From Meandrina meandrites (Eukaryota > Cnidaria > Anthozoa > Scleractinia > Meandrinidae), in NCBI GenBank assembly GCA_963693305.1, contig OY855906.1, positions 26,624,289 to 26,688,288 of the forward strand: a DNA stretch of 64,000 bases, in the 5' to 3' direction. Position numbers and translations under genes: made by a program. Positions 10,136-21,860 of this stretch are shown here, piece by piece. The notes beneath the pieces were generated by a model. The model had not been told where the DNA came from. It saw only the letters and a program-made list of their open reading frames with translations, and searched no databases. The first letter of the stretch is position 1. Each line of letters starts with the position of its first letter.

Positions 10136-13100
10136 GTGATGACTATCTTTCTAGTTTAATCTCATGCTGGAACGTTATGAAACTTCCCAGTAGTGTAGTA
10201 AAACCCATCTTTTAATTTGTCATTTGTCCAAATATACATATTGATTTTGAAGCACGTGGTTGTTAATTTCAAAAATGGTCATTGTTCATAATTTACAAAA
10301 ACTAGCCGTTATACTGATTAATGTATTCGTCAACACAAAGTACTATCAGTTCTTGAAAAATGATTTTGAAACAAAAGTGGTTGCGATATATTTTAAACAT
10401 TTCAAAAACGGAATATTTTAAAGATAAATTATTTTCCGTAACGTCTGTAGCCGTAACATCTACGCAACTGAAAATGCATCAAGGATAGTGCATCTCAATT
10501 TGATAGGTCAATAATGTTTCTTATATATTTTACTATTCAATATATTAGTTGTAGATGCGGACTTCTGTCCTCAAATAGAGTCATGACCAGCTACCTAAAG
10601 TCGCCATTAAAGATGCAAATGAGCATCTCCCATAATAAGAGAAAAGGCATAAGTAGGTTACGTATTATGGTAAATTGACGATTACAACTGTGGTGCGTAT
10701 TTCTTATTTTCAACATCATGGTAGTTTAAGAGTTTTTCAGAATATATACAGGAATTCACACCGCTCTCCTTCTGTTCTTATAGGGCTGAATCCTGGCACG
10801 AGAAGGGCCCAGACGGAAACACCGAGTTGGGCAAGACCTTCGAAACTTGGAACAAAGTTATTATACCGGGAAAGAGAAAAGATTTTCCTTTGAGGCATCG
10901 GCTTGCATGCTACTAATCCCAAGCTCAGTTAATTTCTATTTTAGAAATATCATGTTCTGTTCAGGTAATATTTTAGATATGGAAGCGATTAACGTTGCCG
11001 AGACGAGAAAATACATTTGTATAAAGGCATCCACTGGACTGTTGAAACAGCGGTTTAATATACGATAAATACACACCACCTGTCTGGAGGAAACTTTGCC
11101 TTTAAATGGATCTCGAACGTTTCTCTAAAAAATTGTCTACTTTTTATGAGTTCCTTTTATTCCATTTTGACTCAGCTTTCAAGGCATTGAGTACAAGCTG
11201 CTGTATATGCTGCTGAAAGACAATAAAGTTGTCGAGCTTCACTGTTTGTTTGTGTGTTAATGTGTTTATTAAATGGCTTGAGTGACTAACAACTTTTCTT
11301 TCCTTTCAATAAGGCTGACAAACCGGTCCTCGCTTATAATTTATATAGTGACCCCGCAATTTCGAAAAATCCCTAAAATGATGCTAAGAAAACATATCAG
11401 TGAACATCTGCTTCAATTTGCGTGTATGAGAAGTCACGGAAATTTTGAAGACACTGCTTCCTTGTGCCAACATTAAAGTTATCTTTGTTTGCTTTCATCT
11501 TTATCATTTTTACTAGTCATGGTTTTGAAAATTTGCTTACTGTCTTTCAATTCTCAAAATATGCCTCAAACGATAAGATGGTAAACCCAAGCAAGACATT
11601 TAATTTGAATAAGTTCTTTTGAAAGGCGATGTATAATTAAACACAGTTGCATATCCTCTTCTTTGTTTGAAAATCTCAAGTTCCTGAAATTCTGCTCAAT
11701 TTTAATAAGACAACTTAAAGTTCTAAATTTGCGGTTTTTGAGAGTTTTTCAATATCAGAATCCGTCATAGATGTGGACCACATCCTAGCGCCATTAGATT
11801 GTGGGATATTCACAACGATTTTTTTTATTAAAAGTGTTAAAAATGAAAATGAGCATGCATCAAGTCAAACTGGTTATGTCTGGTTTCGTCTTGTTGTCTC
11901 TTTCTTTGTGTAAAAACTACAATCGAATATAACAATGCTTAAATTAGCAAAAGAAATCAGCTTTCTTGAAGGAGAGTGTTAGCGGGACAAAACTTTGTAG
12001 CCTTTTTATGGCGAGCATTCGGGGAAGTTTAAAAGTTATGCATGCTGACTAGTTCAATTTATTTCTCAATGAACTCCCAAAATTGCTCTTTTATTTAATC
12101 TCGTAGCTGGCCGCTTGTGTTTTGTAAAAAATATATATATTCCACCTCAACACAAAGCTCCGTCTGCCGATTGGCGATTTTGAGTAGAAAAGATACTCGA
12201 TTCACCATAAAAATAATGAAACGTTCTCGGTGCATAGACAGAATCTTTTGCCGTTCAAATATTTAATTTCATTTGTCCTTTTTTTAATAATAAAGTTTTG
12301 CAAAAAATTTAAAGAAACAGTCGTGAACGACTTGATCTCGTTCAGGGCCTCGCGTGTTTTCATTGCGGGCGGGTGATCGAGCGTCCGACGGCCCTGAAAA
12401 TTAAATTGTAAACATATTTTTTTGAAATTGAAAATGCGCGTGGCCTATATTATATTGTTCAAAAGACGCGACTGCTAATGTATTGCGCAGGAGAAACTTG
12501 TCGAGTATTATATCCCCTGTTTTCTATATTTTTAGTAAAGTTTTTACCACCAATTTATACCATACGTGTATTATGTTTTCTAATATCACTCAACTAAATA
12601 AAAAAACGGCAGAATTCGAACTTTCTTGAAAGATGTTTGCGTCAGGTACCTTTGTTTTTGATGGCACAGTTTGAGATAATTCCCACCACCTTAAATTTAA
12701 TCCTTAGATTCTAAATAGATGAAAGTATGATCTCTCAACTAAAATCGAAGCTCCAAAATGCATGTTGTGATTTTATACCAGGGTTTTATATCGCATCTGA
12801 GTGAAGAAAATGTCCGGGTTTTTTTCAGCATGTTTAATACTTCAAGACATACGCCAACCGACAATTTTCATTTTGTTTTGCCAGCATTAATATTTACCCT
12901 CCCAGCTGCAGAAATATGCGCCTCTTTGTAACGACAATTTTAAAAATTTTGCCTCTTTTTTTTAAGCTAAATGAGATAATAACTATCTTTTTTTCTTCTA
13001 AGTCACCTAAGTTAAATGTAACTATACAGAACGGATTATCATTTAATTTATCCATCAACTGTCTTTATCCACAGTCAGTGTGTTCAAAATTTACCCTATA
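10136..13100 (-). repeat. Unit A: duplicated GPCR 5'-flanking DNA
   Basis: This stretch has no gene but aligns in pieces with the upstream DNA of the other receptors. 10136-10440 matches 14700-15090 and 42300-42810. The core block near 10548-10620 (GTAGATGCGGACTTCT, ending in ATGCAAAT at 10613) recurs in all units. TATAAAGG lies at 11020. 11282-11660 matches the pieces of unit C at 25893-26051, 26182-26228 and 37100-37161. 12541-12900 matches 16135-16420. Orientation is given relative to the minus-strand receptors. Unit A keeps the least interrupted copy of the far flank. Confidence 0.75.
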
Positions 13101-13734
13101 AATAAATACCCTGGGTGCCAGAGGTTTTTTTTGTTTTTGTTTTGTTTTGTGGCGACAGTGAGCGGCGAGAAAATACAATAGAGAGCATCTGCCTCAATGA
13201 GCAGTCTTTTGTAAATATTGCTGCATGAATGCAACTGAGTGTTTAATAATATCGTGAATTTAAAATATTATTCGTTGAATTTTTTAAGTAAGACAGAAGA
13301 CAAATCATAGAACCAACAACACTAATCTTAAACACAAATAAAACTTAAGCCTCAATTTATGTGTTGCGTTGTAAACTATACACCATCTGATCAAACGATT
13401 TCCCGAATTGCAGAAAGGATATACGATTTCTCGGTTTTATTTTGAACGTAAAGAAAACACCAGTATTGCTTGATCTGACCGCTTGCTGCTTACCTTAACT
13501 CTTGAGTAAACGATCGTGTTTGAATAATGCAGTCCTCGAGTAGAAGAATCAACATGAATTTATTTTCTCTCTTTATTTACAATTGAATTAAACTTTTTAA
13601 TCTGCCAAAATGGTCTTGTTACTGCTGTTACACAATACCAATTCACTAAACTAAGTAAACACCTTCTTTAATTTACAGATTTGCGAAAAAACGTTTTTCT
13701 TGGTAACTAAGGAATGATATAAAGTCGATAAGAG
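13101..13734. repeat. 3' flank of GPCR unit B, also present in unit C
   Basis: 13240-13470 matches 19630-19800, and 13525-13730 matches 20550-20760, with many shared runs longer than 20 bases. No independent coding potential is seen. These matches mark the downstream part of the duplicated unit. In unit C about 740 bp of extra sequence separates the two blocks. Confidence 0.7.
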
Positions 13735-14670
13735 CTAACTCGATAAACAGCAAAGTACTTGTCTAATTGTGTCCTTCACTGCTTGTTTCACCTCTTCTAT
13801 CTTCCAACAGTAAAGAATCCGGTTAAATGAAGAATTTAGGAAAACTAAAGTGACAGAATATAGGCTAGCGCGAAGAACAGATGAAGATGTTTTACTTGTA
13901 GTCACCAAACTCACAACTATACCTTCGGGTAGATAACAAGCGACTAACGTCAGCTGCAACCACAGTGCACTAGACACTGCCTTTCTGTATCGCGCTATGT
14001 TCAGTGGATTTGTTTGGTTCGGTTGTTGAACATGATCTTGTGCTTGAGTTTGATGATGGCGTAGTGTAAGGAAAATCTTCGTGTAAGAGAAGATCGAGGT
14101 TACTAGAGACAGTAATGTAACTATAATGCTATACCAAAAGGAAATGCGAATATTAAAGGTGATTGTTAATGAAAAGGCAGTGGACACAACCCAAAAGGTC
14201 ATAACGATCACGTAGGTTCGCTTCAAAGTTACAATTTGTCTGTATCTCAACCCCAACAACAGGGCGAGAAGTCTGTCCACGCTTATTGCAGTCAGTGTCA
14301 ATAAAGACACTCCATACAAAATACAGTTTGCTATGTAACCTGCACGTAATACGTAGTGGCAAACATTCGAATGTTCATTCACTACAGACATCACAAAGGT
14401 AACATAGAGAGGCTCTGAAATAAAACCAACACAGAGATCAGATGTTGCAAGGCTACGAAGCAACAGCTTGGACGGCGGATGAAGCGAAGACTCCTTGCGA
14501 AGAGCTACTAGGATCAGAGGGTTTCCAAGAAATGCTGTAATGGACAGAAAAATGTTTAAAACTGAAAGAAATGTCAACTGGCCGTGTATTTCAGCAGCAA
14601 AACCTGGCGAGCATAACAGTTGGTTCAATGATTTCTGCTTTCCATCTTCTGAAAAGTTTGGTGTTGCCAT
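13735..14670 (-). CDS. Rhodopsin-class (class A) GPCR, unit B, atypical NRxxY
   Basis: A single-exon receptor of 311 residues. I start at the ATG at 14670 because the same MAT(P/A)NFSEDGKQKS start opens unit C; upstream in-frame codons are not shared. Seven hydrophobic segments are visible. Class A landmarks are N50 (TM1 GN), LATSD with D78 (TM2), C104 before TM3, DRL at 132-134, W160 (TM4) and CYLP (246-249, TM6). TM7 reads N283-R284-I-L-Y287, so the conserved Pro of NPxxY is Arg (CGG at 13821-13819). ECL2 has no Cys, so the usual TM3-ECL2 disulfide is missing, as in melanocortin receptors. C-terminal CC (307-308) could be palmitoylated, and N5 (NFS) is a possible glycosylation site. It acts at the plasma membrane; ligand unknown. 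It is about as long as unit C and otherwise intact. Confidence 0.9.
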   Translation of the reverse strand: MATPNFSEDGKQKSLNQLLCSPGFAAEIHGQLTFLSVLNIFLSITAFLGNPLILVALRKESSLHPPSKLLLRSLATSDLCVGFISEPLYVTFVMSVVNEHSNVCHYVLRAGYIANCILYGVSLLTLTAISVDRLLALLLGLRYRQIVTLKRTYVIVMTFWVVSTAFSLTITFNIRISFWYSIIVTLLSLVTSIFSYTKIFLTLRHHQTQAQDHVQQPNQTNPLNIARYRKAVSSALWLQLTLVACYLPEGIVVSLVTTSKTSSSVLRASLYSVTLVFLNSSFNRILYCWKIEEVKQAVKDTIRQVLCCLSS

Positions 14671-15665
14671 TACGCGGCGTGTAATGATCATATGCGATAA
14701 AACGGCCACTATCACTGTAACTTTCCAGTACAGCCCTCTTTACACTGTCTTTATATTGCTTTTTAATCTGTCAAAAATGTCAACAATGAATAATTTGTAA
14801 AAACATTTTTGCGGTCAAGCAGATGGCCAGCACTTTTCCATTGATAATAAACATCGAAGTAACGAGAATTCAAATACAAATATTAAATAGTCTAACTTGT
14901 GGTTTCGAAGCGCACGATTGTCAATCAGTTCGGAAACTATTTCACAAGTTCTCGAAACTTGTAGTTATTTTAATAAACTTTTGCCTTAACACAAAGTATT
15001 ACTGTCAGTTTTTGAAAGCCGGATGTTATAAACAAAAAGTGGTAGCGAAAAAAAAAATGGAACATGAAGGTAATTTTTTGAAAAAATTTCCATAAAACTG
15101 TGCGACTGAGAATCTATCTAGGATAATGTATGTCTTTGTTGTAGATGCGGACTTCTATCCTCAATTTGGAGCCATAAACAGCTTTCTGAAGTCGCTATTA
15201 AAAATGCAAATGAGCTTTTCCTGTGTTTGGGTGTCAAATAAAAGAAAAACAGTTGTATATATTTTCTAATTTTAACCTCAAGGAAGTTGTAGATTTTTCA
15301 GAATATATACAGCCAGGAGTTTCATATGTTGTTTATTTTAGTCAGAAATATAATTTTGTGTTCAAGTGACATTTAACATATTAAGCGATTCAGGCGAGAA
15401 AATACATTTATATAAAGGCCTGCAATGGGTTTTCTTGTTAAATCTACTGAAAACAAGCTCCTGCTGACTCCGATATACTCGATATCAATGGCTTCAAATT
15501 AATCGTCGAATTTTTCACTGCAAATGGCACCTTTTCTCAAGTTGCTTTATTCAATTCTCGACGCAGCTTTCAAAGAATAGAGTACAAGCTGCTGTATATG
15601 AGGACACCAATGTATTTCTGTTATTAAAGTGTTTGTTAAATAGCTGGAGGTACTGGCTGGAGTTA
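14671..15665 (-). promoter_or_regulatory. Unit B: GPCR 5' flank with conserved block
   Basis: This upstream DNA is shared with units A, C and D. The best conserved part is near 15138-15211, with GTAGATGCGGACTTCT and an ATGCAAAT octamer at 15204-15211. Further out come TTTTTCAGAATATATACAG (about 15294) and TATAAAGG at 15411. Octamer and TATA read on the plus strand, opposite to the receptor, so they may act as an enhancer or drive a separate non-coding transcript. No coding sequence is visible. Confidence 0.6.
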
Positions 15666-16420
15666 CTAAATGGATAGTTTTTGATTGGATGAACGTTGGC
15701 TTCGAAGCTCACGATTGTTAAGTTCGGGAACTATTTCACAAGTTTTTGAAACTTGCAGTTATTGTAATTAATTTTTGCCTTGACACCAATTATTTTAATA
15801 CTGTCAGTTTTTGAAAGATGTTATATAAACAAAAAGTGGTAACGATATTAAACATTTCAAAAATGGAACATTTTGAAGATAATTATTTTTTGTAATTTAC
15901 ATAAAACTGTACGACTGAAAATCCATCTAGGATAATGTATGTCAACTTGGTAGTTCAGTGCTCCTTCCTAGAGATTTTACTTTTATATGCTTTGTTTGTA
16001 GATGCGGACTTCTATCCTCAATTTGGAGCCATAAACAGCTTTCAAACGTCGCTATTAAAAATGCAAATGAGCTTTTCCTGTGTTAGGGTGTCAAATAAAA
16101 GAAAAACAGTTGTATATATTTTCTAATTTCAAGAAAGTGTATTTTGTTTTTAATATCATTCAACTAAATTGCAAACGGTGGAATTCGAACTTTCTTGAAA
16201 GAAGATGCTTGCGTCAGGTACCTTTGTTTTTGATGGCACGGTTTGAGATAATTTCCGCCACCTTAAATTCAATGCTCAGATTCTAAATAGATGTAAGTAT
16301 GATCTCTCAACTAAAATCGAATCTCCAACACGTTATGATTTTATACCCAGGTTTTATATCGCATCTGAGTGTTATGCTAGCAACTAATATTTACCCTCGC
16401 AGCTACTGAAATATGAACCC
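15666..16420 (-). repeat. Second copy of the GPCR 5' flank next to unit B
   Basis: 15710-16120 repeats 14920-15265: the same order of CACAAGTTTTTGAAACTTG, the GTAGATGCGGACTTC block (from 15994) and ATGCAAAT (16061-16068). 16135-16420 then matches the far flank of unit A at 12541-12900. No receptor lies between the two flank copies, so a local tandem duplication or loss of a receptor is implied. Confidence 0.7.
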
Positions 16421-16580
16421 TTTTTGGGACAACAGTTTTCAAAACTTGGTCTCATTTTCATCGAGTAAAAAACCAAATTACAATAATCTTATTTTCTTCT
16501 CATTCGCCTGAGTTATTAATGTTTTTGAATTTAATTGACCATCTTTCAATTTGTGATGCCAGTGTGACTTACGCTGTTAA

Positions 16581-17384
16581 GGTGTCTCATACCTAATATT
16601 TTCAATTGGCCGTTTAGTAGACTTTCCCGACTCGTATCGATGTGAAATTTACACCAGATATTGAAATTGGATGGAAGTTTGACATATTGTACTCTTTCGA
16701 AAGATCGATATTTCCATGGCAACAATAAACAGAAAAACAGAAACTAGTTTAACTTGAATTCTACGCGAATCAGATTTGACGTAAAGAAACTAACACCAGT
16801 ATCCGAAACTATGGTGTACTGTACATAAAATATACACGAATAAAAAAAATTCTGTATGTTTGATTCCAAATAAATCGCAAATATATTTCAAACCGTACTT
16901 TTTGCATGATAATGATAAATGGACCGAGAAGCAGACATTTCGTTGACGAAATAACTTCGAAATAACGCCAAAATGTGTATTTAACCTACCTATCTTTCGT
17001 CGGCGTGAAAGTTTTGTTCATTTTGTTTATCGCGATCCCGAGAATTGGATTTTTTTTGTTACGGACACTACCATTGTTATTTTTTGGTAAAATCCACTTT
17101 AATCGTTTTTTCGAAAATCTCCAAAACGGCTCCAACGATATTTTTTAACCTTTCACAATACGTGCTTGATAATACAAAAAAAATCAATTCCAAAGTTTTA
17201 TTAACATTGGTTTACTAGACCACGTCAAAATTTATTGATAAAGAAGGCGTTTGCACCGACGAAAAAGTTGCGTTACAAATTCACCGTTTACGCAATCATG
17301 CTTAATTAAATAATCTAATTTACACCAAAATTTTAGTCGTTGTTAATTTCCATTCTGATTTATATACATACACCGCTTACACCG
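16581..17384. mobile_element. Possible non-autonomous TTAA-flanked element (804 bp)
   Basis: TTAA occurs at 16577-16580 and 17385-17388. The inner ends are loosely related: GGTGTCTCATACC on the left, and CGGTGTAAGCGG reading inward from the right. The interior is AT-rich and non-coding. The weak terminal match makes this tentative. Confidence 0.3.
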
Positions 17385-17550
17385 TTAAGCTGAAGTATAG
17401 CAAATATTGTCGGATTCCTGGTTTGTAAAGGCTAATGGCAGCAGTACTGATTTGGAGTAAATTATAATTTATCTAGCAGGATTTGATAGTGAATCTATAT
17501 GTCTGGTAATAAATGTTTAGTATGCTTATACTGTAAAACTTAGCTCTTAT

Positions 17551-18208
17551 TAACCGAGCAGGTGGTCTGTATGGGAGAATCTTGACCGAGGTCGTGAGTA
17601 TGTCTGTATTCACGACCGAGGTCAAGATTTTCCCATACACACCGACTAAGCTCGGTTAATAAGATGTTTATTATATGGCCAAACAAGAAAACTTTTCAGT
17701 TTAAAAATTCGCTTCGGTTCGCCGTACTCGCTACATTTTGCTAGTGAATGGCGATGCGATCACGGAAAAATTTGAACAAGAGAAGATCGTTATGTCATAT
17801 CATCGTCAGGTATGTTTTCAATTTCTCTAGCCTCTTTTATGGACTGATATAGAATATTCCTACAGGTATTTTAGTCGCTTTTAATCGTGATCAGTGCTTT
17901 TAACTTCTGGCCTTGGAATTAATTCGCAAATTCTTCTTTAGCTGGAGTTTTGATTTCGTGCCTGTGAACTGAACAGAAATTTGCTAAAATTTGCTCGGTT
18001 TTTTTACCCTTTTTCGTGTCAAGCTTTTTATTTATTTTTTTTAGCAGAAACAAGTCAACGTTTTGCATTTTTGTGTGCAAATTTCTAAGCGTAAGTACAA
18101 CCGATCTAGATGCTGGTCTAGATGGCAAAATCTAGAACCCGGTCAATATCGATTTTAGCCAATCAAATTCGCGAATTTGGTAGTTCCCAGTCCTTGTGAG
18201 ACACGGCC
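17551..18208 (+). mobile_element. Dispersed repeat, copy 1 (contains a hairpin)
   Basis: The left end is a 108-bp imperfect palindrome (17551-17658) built on TAACCGAGC and GACCGAGGTC. The right end runs into GGTAGTTCCCAGTCCTTG and GACACGGCC. The whole block recurs in inverted orientation at 41294-41898. No protein is encoded, so it is probably a non-autonomous DNA element. Confidence 0.7.
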
Positions 18209-19619
18209 ATATAATAAATTACAATAATAAAGCAAGGCTGATACTACGTGAAAAAGTAATTTTGCAAGACACCAACACGACCAGAACCGACAAAGCAGGG
18301 TTGCAATCGCGGACAGCTGTTTCATCCATTTTTGGACTCATCAGCGCGGTGTGGCAAATCTAAATAACGCCAGTTCGAAGGCCAGCAGAAATAAATTGCA
18401 ATAATCTCTTGTAGATCCTACGTTAGCAGCATTGTTGTTTGCGGTACCTTGCTGTTTCAAGTTGTAAAAACATTGCGCTTTAAGCGTTGAACGTTTATAT
18501 CTATACACTGTTTGTTAATTTTAAATCCACCTTCCGGTTTCTGAGAGTAACTAAAGCCCCAATTTTCCTACTTTTTAGCATGCCTACGGACACCCCCCTC
18601 CCCCCCCCCCCCCCCCTCGAAGCTGGTTAACGATTATACGTTCACGTTTAAGCACTTTAAGTTATATATTTTTTAGTCATAACGATTTTATATCATAGAT
18701 TTTAATACCATTTTTTATGTCACTTACGTATATTTTTCTTGTATTAATATTAGTATTAGTGTAGTTTCCAGTCCCCTAATTAGTATGGGGTATTATTTCC
18801 CAGGCTATAAGGTTTTTGACACTTAAATAAAGTTCTCATCGTCAAGCACCCCCACTCAAAATTCTGCGGGCCCTGAGAGAAGGCGAGAAATCGAATTGTT
18901 TAATGATAAAAGACATGTTCAAATTGGGTTTCAAACGTTGCATGATTCGTCATCAAGCTACATAGTTCGGGTGTTAGGCAACGTTTCGACGAGCGATGAT
19001 GAAGTTGAACTGGGGATAAAATAAATTTTCCGTAAACATCTGTAAACCTTTCAGGTTCATGCGGTTTACAAATGCAGAACACTAGAAAGTGAAGTTAAAG
19101 TTCCATGAAAATCTTAAAAATGACTTTGCCTTTATTAAGTTAAATTTGACCAAATTTCTTGAGGCATAAAAATTTGTTTATCGGCAGTTCACTTTCGTGA
19201 TCGTTCTTGTCTGAAACCCCATCAAACTTGAACGTGTTTTATCAGGACGTACGTGTTTACGCTTATTAGATGCAACAGATGGTAAGACAAATTCAATTCC
19301 TCACCTTCTCTTTATTGAAATCAGCCACTTAGCTCGTTAGCCTTAGCTATTTCTAAGTGGCTGTGCTCATTTTTTATTGTTAATTCTTTCTCTTTGTATG
19401 TATTTATCTATTGTAAACTTTTCTGGGCACGAAATAAAAGATTGTTGTTGTTGTTGTTGTTTGTTGTTGAAATCAGTCGGCTGTGATCAGAAACCAAATT
19501 CTAATTCGAACATTGATCGGCGCTTCTATCTTTAATAAGATGAAGGCATGCATTCTTGAAGGCATTCCGTTTTCGAATAATCAATTCATTAATGTACTCT
19601 AGGGGTTACGCTTTGCTTG
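18209..19619. other. Gene-free stretch with simple repeats
   Basis: No coding sequence is found. It holds a C-rich run (about 18592-18616) and a (TTG)n run at 19442-19469 directly after GCACGAAATAAAAGA, which looks like the 3' end of a decayed retroelement. Nothing else is recognised. Confidence 0.5.
19442..19469 (+). repeat. (TTG)n microsatellite, possible LINE 3' tail
   Basis: About nine TTG units follow AATAAAAGA. Short tandem tails of this kind end several non-LTR retrotransposon clades. No upstream reverse-transcriptase frame is visible to confirm it. Confidence 0.55.
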
Positions 19620-19804
19620 GCACGACTCCAATAATATCGTGAATTTATAATATTCGTTGAAATTTTAAGTAAAACAGAAGACAAATCACAGAAAAAACAA
19701 CACTTACCTTAAAGTCAAAACGTATGGTCAATTTTCTGGGTTAAATTGTAAACGACTATACACTATCAAACGATTTCCCGTATTGCATAATGCCACGAAA
19801 TTAA

Positions 19805-20927
19805 CTTCTTGATCAAAGCACGTCGAGCAAAATTGTTCATTTTCGAATCAGAATTGCGCATGCTTAGTGGTTCGCCAACCAGATATACCAGGCACATGCA
19901 TTTGCTAAAACGTCGCCGCGGAGGTGAGATTTCTCAACTCAGTGCCATGATCCAAAACAAGAATAAATCCTTACGGTTATTTTACATGGAATTTTTACAT
20001 ATTATCGTCATATGTACCCTTTTAGTGTTTTGCAAGGGAATTTTGTGTTGTGATCAAACAATCCGTGGGATCACTCGTTTGCATCTTTCCACTGTCACAT
20101 CGCACCAATAAATTTTGTTCTATCCATACCAAAACACTCTTCATAGTCTTTATACTAACCGGCACATTCTACGATTACAAATTTCCACGTATGATGGATT
20201 CTTTTCGTTAAACCACACACGGCCTCTAGATTGATCTGTTTACCTTTTGGATATCCAAAGATTGTTGAGAATGTCCTGTCGCCGGTCGACCACGACGTCG
20301 CTTCCGAGACCTTCATATATTAAATGGCTTTTTCGTGGCCTAAACGCCTTTATCGGTCAACAAAACAACACTCGAGAAATAGCTGACTTTAATATGTCCA
20401 AGCGAAACGACGGATGACACCATTTAACGACAGATTCATTCGGATTTAACATACGATGGCTACTTCGAATTTAGTGTTAACCCGTATGATTTATTCTGGA
20501 AGCTGTCACGGTGCGCATGCGCATAACTTTGAAACCTTCGCTTTTACAATGCAGTCCTCGAGGAGAAAAATCAACATGAATTCATTTTCCTCTCTCTATT
20601 TACAATTGCATTAAACCTTTTAATCTGCAAAAATGGACTTTTTACAGCTGTTACTGCTGAACATACAATACCAATTCACTAACCTAAGTAAACACCTTCT
20701 TTAATTTACAGATTTGAGGAAAATTTGTTTTTTCTTGGTGAAACTAAGGAATGATATAACTAGACAAGAGCTGTAAATACAATTTTAATGTCCATACGTG
20801 GGACGAGGTTACCCTCAATGTCCGAGCCAGAGGCTCATGTATAATACGTAGGACTGTACCAGATCGAATTGGAATTTAGCAGTGTTGATTTTTGCGGAGG
20901 GAGGAAAACCGGAGAACCCAGTCATAG
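19805..20927. other. Unit C 3' side: shared flank plus extra DNA
   Basis: About 19805-20545 is absent from unit B and has no recognised content. 20550-20760 is flank shared with unit B. A second extra segment (about 20775-20925) lies just after the receptor stop and includes GAGGAAAACCGGAGAACCC, a motif related to the SINE-like repeat at 45275. No gene is seen. Confidence 0.5.
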
Positions 20928-21860
20928 CTAGCTCGATAAACAGCAAAGTACTTGTCTGATTGTGTCCTTCACTGCTTGTTTCACCTCTTCTATCTTCCAA
21001 CAATAAAGAATCGGGTTTAATGACGAGTTTAATAAAACTAAAGTGACTGTATATTGCCTAGCGAGAAAAATAGATGAAGGAAATCTTGTAGTCGACAAAG
21101 CGATCATTATACCATCTGGTAGATAACAAGCGACTAGCGTCAGCTGCAGCCACAGTGCACTAGACACTGCCTTTCTGTATCGCGCTATGTTCAGTACATT
21201 TGTTTGGTTCGGTTGTTGAACATGATCTTGTGCTTGAGTTTGATGATGACGGAGGATGAGGTAAATCTTCGTGTAAGAGAAGATCGAGGTTACTAAACAC
21301 AGTGACGTACTTATAATGTTATACCAGGAGGCGATATGCAAATTAAAAACGTTTGTTATTGAAGCACCAGTGGATATAACCCAAAAGGTAATAACGATCA
21401 CGTAGGTTCGCTTCAAAGTTACAACTTGTCTGTATCTCAGCCCCAACAACAGGGCGAGAAGTCTGTCCACGCTTATTGCAGTCATAGTTAGCAGAGACAC
21501 TCCAATCAAAATATTGCTTATTAAAAGACCGGCGAATAATACATAGTGACAAATATTCCACTGTTCATTCACTACAGACATCACAAAGGTAACATAGAGA
21601 GGCTCTGAAATAAAACCAACACAGAGATCAGTTGCTGCAAGGCTACGAAGCAACAGCTTGGACGGCGGATGAAGCGAAGTCTCCTTGCGAAGAGCAGCTA
21701 GGATCAGAGCATTCCCAAGAAATGCGGTAATGGACAGAAAAATATTTAAACCTGAAAGAAATGTCAACTGGCCGTGCATTTCAGTAGTAAAACCTGGCGA
21801 GCATGACAGTTGATAGAATGATTTCTGCTTTCCATCTTCTGAAAAGTTTGCTGTTGCCAT
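20928..21860 (-). CDS. Rhodopsin-class (class A) GPCR, unit C
   Basis: An intronless receptor of 310 residues starting at the ATG at 21860. Landmarks in order: NFS glycosylation site at N5, GN with N50 (TM1), LAATD with D78 (TM2), C104 before TM3, DRL at 132-134, W160 (TM4), CYLP (TM6), N282-P283-I-L-Y286 (TM7), then a short helix-8 region and CC at 306-307. Between TM4 and TM5 there is no cysteine, so the class A disulfide partner is missing. The LHPPSKLLLRSLA and SEPLYVTFVMSVVNE segments typify a large cnidarian receptor family whose members are often annotated melanocortin- or adenosine-receptor-like by similarity; the true ligand is unknown. It differs from unit B mainly in ECL2/TM5 and TM6-ECL3, where ligand contacts would be expected. 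It looks functional. Confidence 0.92.
   Translation of the reverse strand: MATANFSEDGKQKSFYQLSCSPGFTTEMHGQLTFLSGLNIFLSITAFLGNALILAALRKETSLHPPSKLLLRSLAATDLCVGFISEPLYVTFVMSVVNEQWNICHYVLFAGLLISNILIGVSLLTMTAISVDRLLALLLGLRYRQVVTLKRTYVIVITFWVISTGASITNVFNLHIASWYNIISTSLCLVTSIFSYTKIYLILRHHQTQAQDHVQQPNQTNVLNIARYRKAVSSALWLQLTLVACYLPDGIMIALSTTRFPSSIFLARQYTVTLVLLNSSLNPILYCWKIEEVKQAVKDTIRQVLCCLSS

Noticed and set aside
13735..14715. Longer receptor start for unit B upstream of 14670
   Set aside because: The upstream extension is not shared with unit C, pseudogene A or pseudogene D, all of which begin MAT or its relic at the 14670-equivalent.
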